Shown piece by piece: positions 12,099 through 22,040 of a stretch of 64,000 nucleotides of DNA (its first letter is position 1; each line of letters opens with the position of its first letter). The position numbers were made by a program, and so were the translations under genes. The notes beneath the pieces were generated by a model, which saw only the letters and a program-made list of their open reading frames with translations, was not told the DNA's origin and did not search any database. Source of the stretch: Dichetophora obliterata (taxonomy: Eukaryota; Arthropoda; Insecta; Diptera; Sciomyzidae); contig OY986438.1 of the NCBI GenBank assembly GCA_963920525.1, positions 81,603,677-81,667,676 on the forward strand, written 5' to 3'.

Positions 12099-13479
12099 AA
12101 AAAATGTATATCGCTATATTCTTGTGGCTCGGTTTCTTTAGTGATAAACTCTTCGTATTGTTCAACATAGTCTTCAAGTGTTTGTCCATATCTTAGTCTG
12201 AATTATCTGTTTCGTCTAAGTTACTTTCATTACTGTAGGGCTCATTAGTTTCGATATGGAAATTCCGTTGGAATTTCTGAGGTGGAATTGCTCCTGATGG
12301 TGGTGGTGGTCTCTTTCCTGCTAATTGATTTTTAAAAGGATTGTTCATATAATTCACTCTTCTAGAGTGCATACTATGGTCGACCTCCATGGGTTCAGGT
12401 CTAGGTTGAGGCTTAGGCACTTGCGGTCGTTGTGGTGTTGGATATGGAAACTGGTTATTAAATGGGTTAGAATGTTGTGGTGGACGTGGAACATATGTTG
12501 ACTGAGGAAAGAAAGGTTGTTGGAATCTAGGTTGGTTGTTATGGTGAAAAGATTGTTGGAACCTAGGTTGGTTATTGTGGTGAAAAGGTTGTTGTGGTCT
12601 ATGTGGAATAGTTTGTCTTCTAGGTGGCAACGGAGGAGGTTGGCTGTAGCCTTTACGAATTTCGCCTTGGCTATTATTTGCATATTACGTTCTATAGTTT
12701 TGATTCTCTAATTTAAGACAGAGATGCAACGCTTGTGGCAAATCTGCGGGTTCTCTAATACCAAGAAGTCTTGGCAGGTCACCCTTGAGGCCTCTGACGA
12801 AAGTGTCCAGAGCCTTTTGTCTATATGTCTGGGTCAAAAGGTATAATGACTCTTGACCTATTTCCATGCATGCAACTTTATTTAGTATCAAAGAAAGGTG
12901 GGAGTACACTGCTTGATAGAACTCTTGCGTGGAGCTGTTCCTTTGTATCAAGCTCGACATTTGGTACTCTAAAGTACCTAAGTCGCGTTTGTCCGCGTAG
13001 TGTAGTGTCAGGCATCTGGAGATCGCCTTCCAATCTAATGGAGTATTGTATGACTCCAATGCGGTGTCAGCGTCTCCAACTATCTTATTTCAGATCACGC
13101 TAAGGATTCCGAAATATCTGGGTGTTCCCCTTTGCGGTTCGTAAATTTTAAGCACGCGATCTACGCTCTTCCTCCATGAGCTAAATTCGCTCGGATTTCC
13201 TGTAAAATCCCGAAGACAACGCACGATGTCTGGGATTTTATCGAGGTCAGTTAGTCGTTCCCTATGCTCCGGTCTGATTGTCTCGTCAGTTACGGCATTA
13301 AGGTCAGAGTTAGGATTTAGTGCTGCGTGAATTAGGCTTTGCCCTTCACTGGCTAGCACTCTACCCACTATTTGGGTTATCAAATTCTCCAGTTCTGGAG
13401 TGGAATTCACTGGCGGGACTGGGGGAGTAATAGTACCTGGGTTAAGGATTGGTGGGCGGATCAAATTTGGATTTGTCAT
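12092..13479 (-). pseudogene. gag: Errantivirus gag, with two in-frame stops and a frameshift
   Basis: Gag forms the particle. The start ATG at 13479 begins MTNPNLIRPP. The capsid-like region includes FTGNPSEFSSW and, after a TGA at 13090-13092, WKAISRCL and [14 protein letters not shown] at 12685-12687 interrupts the same frame. The C-terminal part is Gln/Pro/His-rich with repeated HHNNQPRFQQ units (about 12590-12500). No CCHC knuckle is visible, which is usual for errantiviruses. The frame then stops at 12193. An alternative frame reading YGQTLEDYVEQYEEF leads to the slip site and a stop at 12092-12094, so an indel lies near 12196-12250. Confidence 0.75.
12098..12104 (-). promoter_or_regulatory. 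gag-pol -1 ribosomal frameshift heptamer (T TTT TTA)
   Basis: The minus strand reads T TTT TTA in the phase X XXY YYZ of the terminal gag frame, one codon before the gag TAA at 12094-12092. Slipping back one base enters the pol frame, which is open from there to the protease motif. The heptamer is of the class used by lentiviruses. Confidence 0.65.
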
Positions 13480-14466
13480 TATATGTGATTGTTTTAATAT
13501 TTATTGTATATTTTATTTATATAACTGGAGGATTACCTTTTCCGGTGGTGAATCGCAGTTATCGAGAAAATTTTATAATTAAAAAATGTTTTATCTTTTT
13601 TTATTTTATTTTATATTATTATCTTTTCGTATTTTTGTTATATAACTGGAGGGTCACTAAACTGTTCAAGTTGGTGAGTCGCAGCTATGTCGAAATATAT
13701 TTTTTATGTGAATATAAATTCAGATGTTTATAGGGGGTTTTTCCCTTTTTTTTATTTTAAGTATTTTTTTTCAAAAGAAAAATTTAAATATTTTTGTGTT
13801 ATTTATTTGAACTTGAGAAGTAGTTTTAGGGTAAAATTTTATTTTAATTCTATATTATTAGCAAGGATTTTGAATATTTGTTGAAAAAATAATTGTGCTG
13901 AATGTGATTGAATTTAGAAGTTGAACGACAACACTTTATTTGCTTTTTTCCTTGTTTTTCTCTTAATATTCTCAATAATTTACTTTTTCAAATCTGCACT
14001 GATTACTCTTGAAGCACTTTTTCCTATATTTAATAATATAACAATGTTTACAATTTTTCTTAATCCTACTTACAATGAAAATAGAGTTGTCTTCATGGTC
14101 ACGCCGGCGATGTAGATTATTCCCGTTTGTCCGCTGAATAGACGGTGACTAAGGCTCCGTTTCACACTGTTGCGTGATGTAGCTTATTTCTAAAGAATCC
14201 TGCCACAGATGACAACTCGTTGGTTCGGACCCAGGTATATTCCCTGTGTTCCCTCGATGCTTAACTGGATTGCGGCGTACTACTTTAGGACGGCTTATGC
14301 ACAGTTGTTCGGCCACAAATTGCTTGGTGCACTTTTGTTTAAAGTCTATGAATCAATGCGTGCTACTTTAGGACGGCTTATATGTTTCACTAGAGTTCAC
14401 TTTATACTTCGAAGGACACACTTTCGGAATATTTTTATGTTACACTTTTATGATAACGCGACCTGG
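13480..14466 (-). other. Errantivirus 5' leader with duplicated motifs
   Basis: About 1 kb lies between the primer site and gag. Two copies of an ATATAACTGGAGG motif, each followed about 25 bases later by GGTGARTCGCAG (plus-strand reading), lie at about 13518-13560 and 13638-13690. A 19-base repeat, CTACTTTAGGACGGCTTAT, occurs at 14280-14298 and 14363-14381. The region may hold promoter, packaging or insulator-type signals. I found no clear Su(Hw) consensus. Confidence 0.55.
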
Positions 14467-14484
14467 GTCCCTGCTCGGGCGCCA
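14467..14484 (-). promoter_or_regulatory. Errantivirus primer-binding site, tRNA-Lys type
   Basis: The minus strand reads TGGCGCCCGAGCAGGGAC next to the 5' LTR. It differs by one base from the 18-base complement of the tRNA-Lys(UUU) 3' end. The first base overlaps the LTR by one nucleotide. Confidence 0.75.
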
Positions 14485-14783
14485 GTTAAATTATTTTATG
14501 TTAATAATTTTAAAAAAAATATTTTTTACGAGCAAACGCTCTTTATTCGTTTAATGCTTGACTAAAACTAAGCTTAACATTTTTTATATCTTATCAACTA
14601 AGGCTTAGCGTTGCAGCGAACAGGCGGCAGCGCAGCTAGCTTTGCACGTACTCCACTTGTAGCTTAACTGCAGGAAATTCAGCAGACATAGCGTCAGCAG
14701 TTTTACCTGTGGGAACGGTCTTGTGAAATAATTATGATGAAATATGTGATTAAGCCGAAATATCAATGTGCAGGGTGTTAACT
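14484..14783 (-). repeat. Errantivirus 5' LTR
   Basis: This 300-bp LTR pairs with 7132-7431 (298/300 identical by eye). It is bordered by the primer site on the inside and by the TATA duplication on the outside. Confidence 0.9.
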
Positions 14784-15152
14784 TATATATAGAAAATATA
14801 TTTTAATAATAAAGTAGATTATGAAAATATTTTTGAACACACAAACAAAGAGTAAAACTCAAATTAAAAATACATTTGCAACACAGTTTGGTTTAATTTA
14901 GATCTCTTAAATCGGTAAAAATTAAATGCATAGAGCTATAATACATAATTTTTCAATTTTAACTCTTTAAATTGAAAACTTTTGTTTCAAGTAAATTATC
15001 GAAAAAATATTGTTTTTTTAAGCCAGCAAAAACTACAAAAAAATTTGATTTTAGTGGAAAAAATATGTCAAAAAAATAAAATTTTTTTGAAGTCATATAT
15101 ACATTGCTTTGTTAAATTTGTTTATCAATTCTTTATCAATTTCAAGACTAAA

Positions 15153-15400
15153 TCAGTAAAAAGATTTCATACGCAGATAATCTTTTGTATGCAGAGTTCC
15201 TTCTATTGTATCTAACTCTAATCTATTGCGAACTTTAGTTTTATTAATATTTATTTGACTAAAAGTTCGTTCAACGTTAGCTGACGAATTCGGTAAGCTC
15301 AACAATTCAAAAATAAATTTTTCCATTATTGGAAATGTAGAAGTACCATCGCATCTTTTTATTTTAAAGTTGCCATCAATTTTATTATACAATTTTTTTT
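15153..15400 (-). pseudogene. hAT transposase C-terminal dimerisation segment
   Basis: The minus-strand frame contains FPIMEKFIFELLSLPNSSA, then NVERTFSQININKTKVRNRL and GTLHTKDYLR. This is the hallmark of the hAT family C-terminal dimerisation region (LP.SSA..ER.FS). It ends near 15156. The rest of the transposase is absent, cut by the TIR transposon that starts at about 15413. It belongs to the nested hAT 6899-18769, whose flanking duplication supports that. Confidence 0.75.
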
Positions 15401-15412
15401 TCTTTTCATATA

Positions 15413-15913
15413 TATATGAAGCATTATTTCTGAAGTGATACACCGGAAACTTAAAAGTATTCCGATTTTGATGAAATTTAAAACATGTGAAGTTCTAGTG
15501 GTTATATAGTCATGTCTTAAATTTTTTTGACCTAGATTAACGGATTTTCTTTTTAGATGCTGTTGAATTTTTGAGTTAAGTGTATGAAAATGCAATTTCA
15601 AATTTCTACAGATTTTTAACGGATTGGCGGATTTTAACAAATTAAACGCCAAATGAAAGAAAAAAATCGTAGTTTTTATACCTTTTACAAGAAATTGCGA
15701 AAAAATAATTTTTTTTTGTAAATTTTTTTGGTTAAATAAAAGAAATGCATTTTTCTTAAAATACCTCTCCTCGAATTTTTTTCAAAATAATTTTAAAAAA
15801 TGTCTGGGTTTATTACCTTTTAAATAATATATCACTTAGAGTGGTGTCTCTTGGGGTTTTCAAGTTACGTACATTTATATGAACACTATTATACAAAATT
15901 TCAGTTTAAACTA
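15413..15913 (+). repeat. Left terminal inverted repeat of the TIR transposon
   Basis: It pairs with 18121-18623 in inverted orientation. A shared landmark is GTGGTGTCTCTTGGGGTTTT (left, near 15841), found inverted near 18175. Confidence 0.75.
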
Positions 15914-15983
15914 CAAAAATTTTAATTTTCTGTCCCAAAGATAAGTGACAAAAAAAAAAGATTTTATTTGTTAAAAACATTTT

Positions 15984-17870
15984 TTAATTATTTTTATTAA
16001 TTTTTCTTATAAAAGTGCAATAATTGGAATCTAGCGAATATTTTTTTAATAATAAGGAGTTTTCAGTTGTTGGTATAACGCAGTGATACCCTTGAGTACC
16101 GGGTACAGTTGTTGCTTGTGTAAATCTTAATTTCAAGATTTCAGCCGTCAGAGCTTGATCTTCTTTTGAACTATAAAAAACTTCAGTCTTCTTCATATTG
16201 ATTTTTGACCATTCGTATAGTGCTTTGGGATTTAAAATATGGTTTTTGGATGAGGCTTGCAAACTGGCTCGTGTAGAAAGGCGTTTTAGATTACCTCCTA
16301 TTCCGTCGCATGGGCCTTTTCCATGAGCAGTAGCATGAAAATGCCATTCCGCAGCTAAACCAAAATCGCTTTCATGGTAACATAAATTGATGAAATTGAA
16401 TTTGTTTTTAAAATGTTGTGCAGCACCATCCGTGAAATAAAATATTTTTAATGGTTTGAAATGTTTTTTTAGGTAATTTATTATAATATTTTGGTATTCA
16501 TACACGGCAACTGTGTCATGAGTAAGCCTGTCGGATAAAATCGCCAAACTTTTCGTTTTTAATTCTGCCTGCTCCATATAATAAATTACTACTGTAAATA
16601 TTGAACACTGGTCGTTGTTCCAGTGAAACGATTGCGCAGCATTTTGTACAACGCAAAATTTTCTGCAAAGTCACATTGAATTAAGCATTGGTTTTCCTTG
16701 AGACCATTTTTTAATTCTTTGAGAAAAGCAGTCTGTGTATTGGCAATAAAATCGTGAACTTTAAGTTTTTCCAAAAGATTGCAGCAGTGATTCATCCGTA
16801 TCCAAAACTTCAGTCTTCAATGTACTTCTATCAGTGTTTTGCCAAACAGAAATTCCACTCTTTCAATGAATTTTTCGTTTAAAAGATTGCTTAACAAACT
16901 CTTAAAAGGCTGTACGTCTGGGCAGGAGTTACAATTGTCAAAGTGGCATTGGGAAGTAGGTACCTTGCACATAAGCAACTTCAGACAGTCACGATAGCTC
17001 TGAAGAGGAACATCAAGATCTTTAGATATGTTTCGAAGGTTCACCGCTTTTAGTAAGAGTTTAACGTTTTCGTGGTATGTGCAAACACAAACGGTGTGCG
17101 TTCCGCTGCTCCCTGCAAGCACACAATGACGTGGTCGAAGTTGTGCAAATTTCGAAAAACCAATTTTGACATCGGCATGCTGTTGCTTAAATTTTTCGTG
17201 CAGTTCCGAAAGATTGGATAAAATAAGCTTCTTTTGAACTTGTTCTCGAGACCCATCTGGTTTTTTTACCGACACAAAATCTTGCATGCCCGGCAATATG
17301 CGGCTATTCTCTTCGTCTTCATAGAATGAAAGCGCGAGTGCCTCTATTTCAGCTGATAATTTTCGTCCTCCTTTGTTAGGGTTTGGCGATGTTATAATTC
17401 CACCTATAGCGACAAATTTTTTCGCCTTGTTTGCCTGTCGTTGGGAAACACCGAACTCAGCAGCCAATTGCTTTCGACCCCACGATTTTGGAGCTAGAGT
17501 CAGCAATAACAGTCTATCCGTATTGCTGGAACAACTTTTGAACTTATCTCTAATTTGGTTTAAAACTTCCAGAGCATCTACGTGGTTTCTGTCACAATGA
17601 GTATTTTCAAAATCATCTTCTAAATCGGTGCAACCGTCGGTGTCAGATTCACTTGTTTAAACACTCGTTTTTGTTTCTGCACGATCTGGTTTCGGTATCT
17701 TGAGGAACTTTAACCTGCATGATGTGCACAATTTTTGATCCTTAAGAAAATGAGCTTGCGCTTCAGAGAAGCGACTTCGGAATTTTTCTTAGGCCCTTGC
17801 CAATTCCATGACCTTTTATTTTGAAAGGGTTGGCGCATTTGAATATCATTGAAATTTTTTTATTTGGCAT
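15984..17870 (-). pseudogene. Transposase-like protein with TDGAAQH and GPCDGIGG motifs, broken
   Basis: The likely start is the ATG at 17870 (MPNKKISMIFKCANPFK), giving about 629 codons. A Cys-containing segment near 17720 (LCTSCRLKF) may bind zinc. A helix-turn-helix-like part reads SWGRKQLAAEFGVSQRQANK (about 17490). Then come a Cys/His cluster (CHFDNCNSCPD), CDFAENF (about 16670), YFTDGAAQHFKNKF (about 16440) and EWHFHATAHGKGPCDGIGG (about 16350). CDFAEN, TDGAAQ and AEWHFH could supply a DDE triad, which is inference. Breaks: a frameshift near 17750-17765, a stop at about 17656, a TGA at 16817-16819 and a frameshift near 16580-16590. I do not recognise the superfamily. Confidence 0.6.
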
Positions 17871-18120
17871 TATAAATCACAAGAACTAACACAACACAAT
17901 ATCAAATCTACAATTAAAATTTATTCCACAAACAAATAAATAAAAGCACCTTAATCAATAAGAAATCAACAAATTTTTCTAGGGTGGATTGAAGATAGGC
18001 TAATGTAAACACCACGCTCTGTATCGTGAACATATCAACAAATTGATATGAAAAATTTAATAAGATCTTTATATTAAGGGCAAAAATTACTTCATTTCAC
18101 TCCTTTATTACTTTATTATT

Positions 18121-18623
18121 TAGTTAAAACTGAAATTTTGCGTAATAGTGTTCATATAAATGTACGTAACTTGAAAACCCCAAGAGACACCACTCTAACT
18201 GATATATTATTTGAAAGGTAATAAGCCCAGACATTTTTTAAAATTATTTTGAAAAAAATCCGAGAAGAGGTATTTTAAGAAAAATGCATTTCTTTTTTTT
18301 AACCAAAAAAATTTACAAAAAAAAATTATTTTTTCGCAATTTCTTGTAAAAGGTATAAAAACTACGATTTTTTTTCTTTCATTTGGCGTTTAATTTGTTA
18401 AAATCCGCCAATCCGTTAAAAATCTGTAGAAATTTGAAATTGCATTTTCATACACTTAACTCAAAAATTCAACAGCATCTAAAAAGATAATCCGTTAATC
18501 TAGGTCAAAAAAATTTAAGACATGACTATATAACCACTAGAACTTCACATGTTTTAAATTTCATCAAAATCGGAATACTTTTAAGTTTCCGGTGTATCAC
18601 TTCAGAAATAATGCTTCATATGT
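18121..18623 (-). repeat. Right terminal inverted repeat of the TIR transposon
   Basis: Inverted partner of 15413-15913. The outer end reads ATAATGCTTCATA on the plus strand. Confidence 0.75.
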
Positions 18624-18789
18624 ATCTAAAAAATTATGCAAAATCGGACGCCGGATCTACTTTTTCTGAAATCGTAACATTCTGAAGAATTTTGGTCAAA
18701 TATCGGAACGTCGGATTCAAGTATTAAAATCGTAACATATCCGATATATCGGAGCATATGGCAACGCTGGTCGGGCAGCTTTGCACACT

Positions 18790-18906
18790 TGAGATTGTGT
18801 TTGTGCAGTAAAATATGTATTCATCTTACCTACAGAACCTGAGAACCTTACCTTACCTGAGATTGTGTTTGTGCAGTAAAATATGTATTCATCTTACCTA
18901 CAGAAC
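18790..18906. repeat. Tandem duplication, 68-bp period
   Basis: GAGATTGTGTTTGTGCAGTA begins at 18791 and again at 18859. Each copy runs on to TTACCTACAGAAC. The two copies are almost identical. They lie in the body of the outer hAT-type element. Confidence 0.8.
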
Positions 18907-19058
18907 GATCAAAGCTTCAGTGTTCAAGCGAATGTCAAGCAGACAAGATCTCCGCTTGCGTGTTCCTTGAATATATTATATTTTATATATTATATTTTAT
19001 AACTTACATGGTGATTGAAAACTTTGAAGTAAGATTTCTGGAAACTTTGAAAAAAGAC

Positions 19059-19204
19059 TAACTGCTTTATTTTGTACAACGAAAATGCACACCAACGACA
19101 GGCAAGACACGAGAAGCAATACTTTTTTCTATGCGAAATTCTATTGCTTCTCGTGTCTTGCTTGTCGTTGGTGTTCATTGTCGTTATACAAAATAAAGCA
19201 GTTA
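19059..19204. repeat. Near-perfect hairpin, about 63-bp arms and 20-bp loop
   Basis: Arm 19059-19121 (starting TAACTGCTTTATTTTGTA) is inverted at 19142-19204 with a few mismatches. RNA read from either strand would fold into a long stem. It lies inside the outer hAT-type element and has no coding frame. Confidence 0.8.
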
Positions 19205-19949
19205 AGCTGTTATTGCTCATCGACACAGATATAACGTAAGATTACACTGTTTAAAATTGTATGTATGCAAAATTTTTGGAAGTATGTATGAACAATTTTT
19301 CATTTTTAGTAAATAACGGCATGGCGCGGCATCAAAGAGGTAAAATGATAAAATTATGCATAACAAGGCATTACGATAATTTACATGGCCAATATAAGAT
19401 AATTGTGGGTCATACGATGGAGAAATTAATTAATTATTTAAAAGCGGCATGTCTTCATATCATAGCATATAGTGATCAGTTCCAAGTAGGTATAATGAAA
19501 GCATCTTACACTGTCAGTTTAGCCTTAGAAAAACACAATTAGCAACATAAGCACAATAATTAGCACAATAAAAAAATATTTGTTTTTTACTTTTAGCAGG
19601 CCTTTTTGCATTTCCGTCTGCTTATCTGTAATTTACTTAATCTGTCCGTCGGTCTGTTTCCTTTTGACATTCCGTCCACTACTTATTAATTTTATTTCGC
19701 AATACCAATTCGAGCAAAAAAATATCCCTAATGCCTAGTAAGATTTCTGCAAAAAGCGCTTTAGCACTACTTTGTTTTCAGTGAGAGCTTAAAAGCGCTC
19801 AGTAATACATACTTAAGATGAGAAAATATAGGTGTGCAAAGCTGCCCGACATTGAACTAAAGGCTAAGCCATGTGAGCCACTCACACTGTTGTGATATTG
19901 TTGAAATAACCCTCCAGGAAATGTGAGCATTCCCGGATGTTACCAGGAA

Positions 19950-20075
19950 ACATTCCATGGAATGTAGGAAGCATTCCCCTTTGATGCACACTCCATTGCT
20001 TTTTTAACATAGCATGTCATTAGAGGGAAACATTCCTCCCCGCTGTGTTAAAAAGTCATGTGGAAACATTCCTCT
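19950..20075. repeat. Cluster of GGAAACATTCC motifs
   Basis: The self-complementary GGAAACATTCC occurs near 19951, 20030 and 20062, with further GGAATG and CATTCCC half-sites between. The spacing is irregular. No function is evident. Confidence 0.5.
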
Positions 20076-20092
20076 CCCTTGTTATGAGAATA

Positions 20093-20166
20093 GATTCGGC
20101 CAGGATTCGAACCCGGGACCCCTGAGCGACAGTCGAGCGCGCTACCACTAGACTATCGAATTCTAC
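20093..20166 (-). other. tRNA-Asp(GTC)-like sequence, probably a pseudo-tRNA or SINE head
   Basis: The minus strand has a perfect box A (TAGTCTAGTGG) and box B (GGTTCGAATCC). It has a 5-bp T stem, a 7-base loop CTGTCGC giving anticodon GTC, and an anticodon stem with one mismatch. The acceptor stem pairs at only about five of seven positions. A working tRNA is therefore unlikely, though a diverged tRNA gene cannot be excluded. Confidence 0.45.
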
Positions 20167-20261
20167 AATAAGCGGCTAGAAAACAATGATATTAATATTT
20201 TCTATTGTCATTGCTTGACAATAAATAAAAGTTTAAACATGCATTCTTAAAGAAGCGGTTT

Positions 20262-20363
20262 GGAAACAATATAAATACAAAACTACCCTTAAGCTTCCAA
20301 AAGATGCGGTGGGGAAACAATATAAATACAAAACTACCCTTAAGCTTTCAAAAGATACGGTGA
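20262..20363. repeat. Tandem duplication, 51-bp period
   Basis: GGAAACAATATAAATACAAA begins at 20262 and again at 20313. Each is followed by ACTACCCTTAAGCTTYCAAA. A 101-codon frame overlaps the second copy but shows no recognisable domain. Confidence 0.75.
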
Positions 20364-20670
20364 GGAATGTTTCTTTTTCACTTTTAGATGGAAGCCTTCC
20401 GATTTCTCCTGGAGGGAATATACATTACAACAACAGTTGCAAAACTGCTTCTAAACTGGAGGCAATATGTGCGAACATGAAAGTGTCTCGTGTGCTTGTG
20501 TTAGTGACATTGGAGGCAAGAGCTTTAGCTTCAGAGGAAAGAGCTTTAACATTGGAGGCAAAATTTGAAAAAATTTTCGGGCGCTTTTTTGTTCTAGGAT
20601 GTACATCTATATGATAAGTTATCTGTGGTCATACCATGCTTATCAGTGGCTGTAGTCAAGCGACCATTGG

Positions 20671-20805
20671 TGGTGGCCGTAGCCTACTGGTAGTGTGCTT
20701 TGCTTGTAAGCGAAAGAGCCGCGGTTTGAACCCAGCTCGGACAGAAAGTTTTATTTTTCAAAAAGTTTTTCAATTGAATTAATATTTCTGTTCAGCCAAA
20801 AACAA
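20671..20805 (+). mobile_element. tRNA-headed SINE, family 2, truncated copy
   Basis: It has a box A-like TAGCCTACTGG and a degenerate box B (GGTTTGAACCC). These are followed by GACAGAAAGTTTT and TTTTTCAATTGAA, which recur in the copy at 50773. It ends after TTTCTGTTCAGCC. Confidence 0.55.
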
Positions 20806-22040
20806 CCACACCTCAAAGAACAACAATTAATATATAATAAATTACGTTATAATAAATAATTAAAAAATAGCAACAAATAAGCAAGCTTGCCCCAAGAATA
20901 TTTTTTGTTTCAGTAAACATAATATATTTATTGCAATAAAGAAGCTTATTTGCAGTGAACATAAAAATGAACATAATTTGCTTCCTTAAAACATTTTACG
21001 TTTACCATAAAAAACACATTTCTTGTAAAAATTAACTTGTTTGCTATAAACAAGTTTTTAAACATAATAGTATCCTTCGGTATTATATTTGTCTCAAATA
21101 TATTTTTTTGACAGTATCACTTTCCCCAATCATAAACGATTTTCGCGGTGGCCACTCACTGCGTTTGTAGTGATCTTTCGCATATCTGTTCCACTCACAA
21201 AGATAGCAGGGATACTTAGTTTAACCTCCTTGCATTCTAAATTATATAGTTAGGACTTTCAGATCTGAGACAATAAGCCATGTCAATTACCCTCAATAAC
21301 AAATATTGTTTCGCATTGTACTCGACCAGATCTACAACCTAGACAATGTCACTTGAAAAGTATATGCGATTTTTTTTTTGTATCACCGTGTTATTATAAA
21401 TTTTAATCAAGAAAAAAGCGACCCCAAACAGAGGCCAAAACTAATCCATTTGATGAACCTATTACCAAAATGTATGCTAAATGAAAATTTTTGATGAAAC
21501 ATTAGTAATGTTTTTTAATTTTAAGAAATGAATAATAAAATGTTGCCAAATCTAGTCAGTTGAACAAGTGTTTTAAAATACTTTCAAACCCTAAAATCTC
21601 AAGAATGACTTTGAATACGAAATTCATGGCCTTAGGTTCAAAATGAGCCTGTTTTTAACTAATTCATGTCTATTAATTTTTAAGATAGAAGATTTAAAAA
21701 TTTAGAACTCGCATTCAACTGACTCGATTAACACAACTTTTATCGTTCATTTCTAGGGCCATTGTTTTTATCAAAGAAGTCCGATATTAACAGTTATATT
21801 TAAAATTTTATTTTTTCCGGCAGTTTTTTCAAAGATCCATATGGGGCTAACCTGCTTACCTTTTTACCTGTCAACATATCGACAGGTATCGAACTTTGCG
21901 CGAATTTATCGTAGTGGCAAAAAACAAATCTTACAGGATAGATTTTTTCTCCTTTTCTCAAAACCAAATTTTCAGTGCTGCAAATGCAATAACATCGCAT
22001 TAAATTTTATTTTATTCACAAGCAAGTGAATCAGTAAACA
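20806..22040. other. AT-rich DNA, no gene recognised
   Basis: Frames here are short and without motifs. No inverted ends were recognised. Confidence 0.5.

Larger units (their letters stand above)
7132..14783 (-). mobile_element. Full-length Gypsy-class errantivirus (LTR, gag, pol, env; damaged)
   Basis: This is an endogenous insect retrovirus on the minus strand, 7652 bp. It has 300-bp LTRs (7132-7431 and 14484-14783) and a TATA target duplication at 7128-7131 and 14784-14787. Inside are a tRNA-Lys-type primer site, gag, a -1 frameshift site, pol, a spliced env region and a polypurine tract. The LTRs differ at only two positions, so insertion was recent. Even so gag has two stops and a frameshift, pol one stop, and env at least three frame disruptions. 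It sits inside the nested hAT. Confidence 0.9.
15413..18623 (-). mobile_element. DNA transposon with about 500-bp terminal inverted repeats and an unusual transposase
   Basis: Left arm 15413-15913 and right arm about 18121-18623 are near-identical inverted copies, including the block TGAAGCATTATTTCTGAAGT at the outer ends. Between them is a single minus-strand transposase reading frame with several breaks. The exact target duplication is not resolved because both flanks are AT-rich. The element sits inside the nested hAT, next to the hAT dimerisation remnant. Confidence 0.75.
6899..18769 (-). mobile_element. Nested hAT element with exact 8-bp target duplication
   Basis: The ends are CAGTGTTGCCAT at 6899 and the inverted form of CAGCGTTGCCAT ending at 18769. 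GTCGGGCA is duplicated at 6891-6898 and 18770-18777. The element received two later insertions, the errantivirus 7132-14783 and a TIR transposon about 15413-18623. About 1 kb of its own sequence remains, including a hAT C-terminal dimerisation segment on the minus strand at 15153-15400. Confidence 0.75.
6887..19854. mobile_element. Outer hAT-type nonautonomous element, split by a nested hAT
   Basis: The left end is at 6887 (CAGTGTCGGGCA) and the right end at 19854 (inverted CAATGTCGGGCAGC). They form a terminal inverted repeat of about 23 bp once the insert is removed. The flanks repeat AACTAAAG exactly (6879-6886 and 19855-19862), an 8-bp duplication as hAT elements make. A second hAT sits only 12 bp inside the left end. 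Without it the element is about 1.09 kb and has no coding frame. Its body (18778-19854) holds a tandem duplication and a long hairpin. Confidence 0.75.

Noticed and set aside
13518..13690. Su(Hw)-type insulator in the errantivirus leader
   Set aside because: No match to the Su(Hw) core was found; the duplicated motif is different.
20093..20166. Functional tRNA-Asp gene
   Set aside because: The acceptor stem pairs poorly and the anticodon stem has a mismatch; reported as tRNA-like only.
20309..20614. 101-codon frame after the 51-bp duplication
   Set aside because: No domain recognised, begins within a tandem repeat and is not supported by context.
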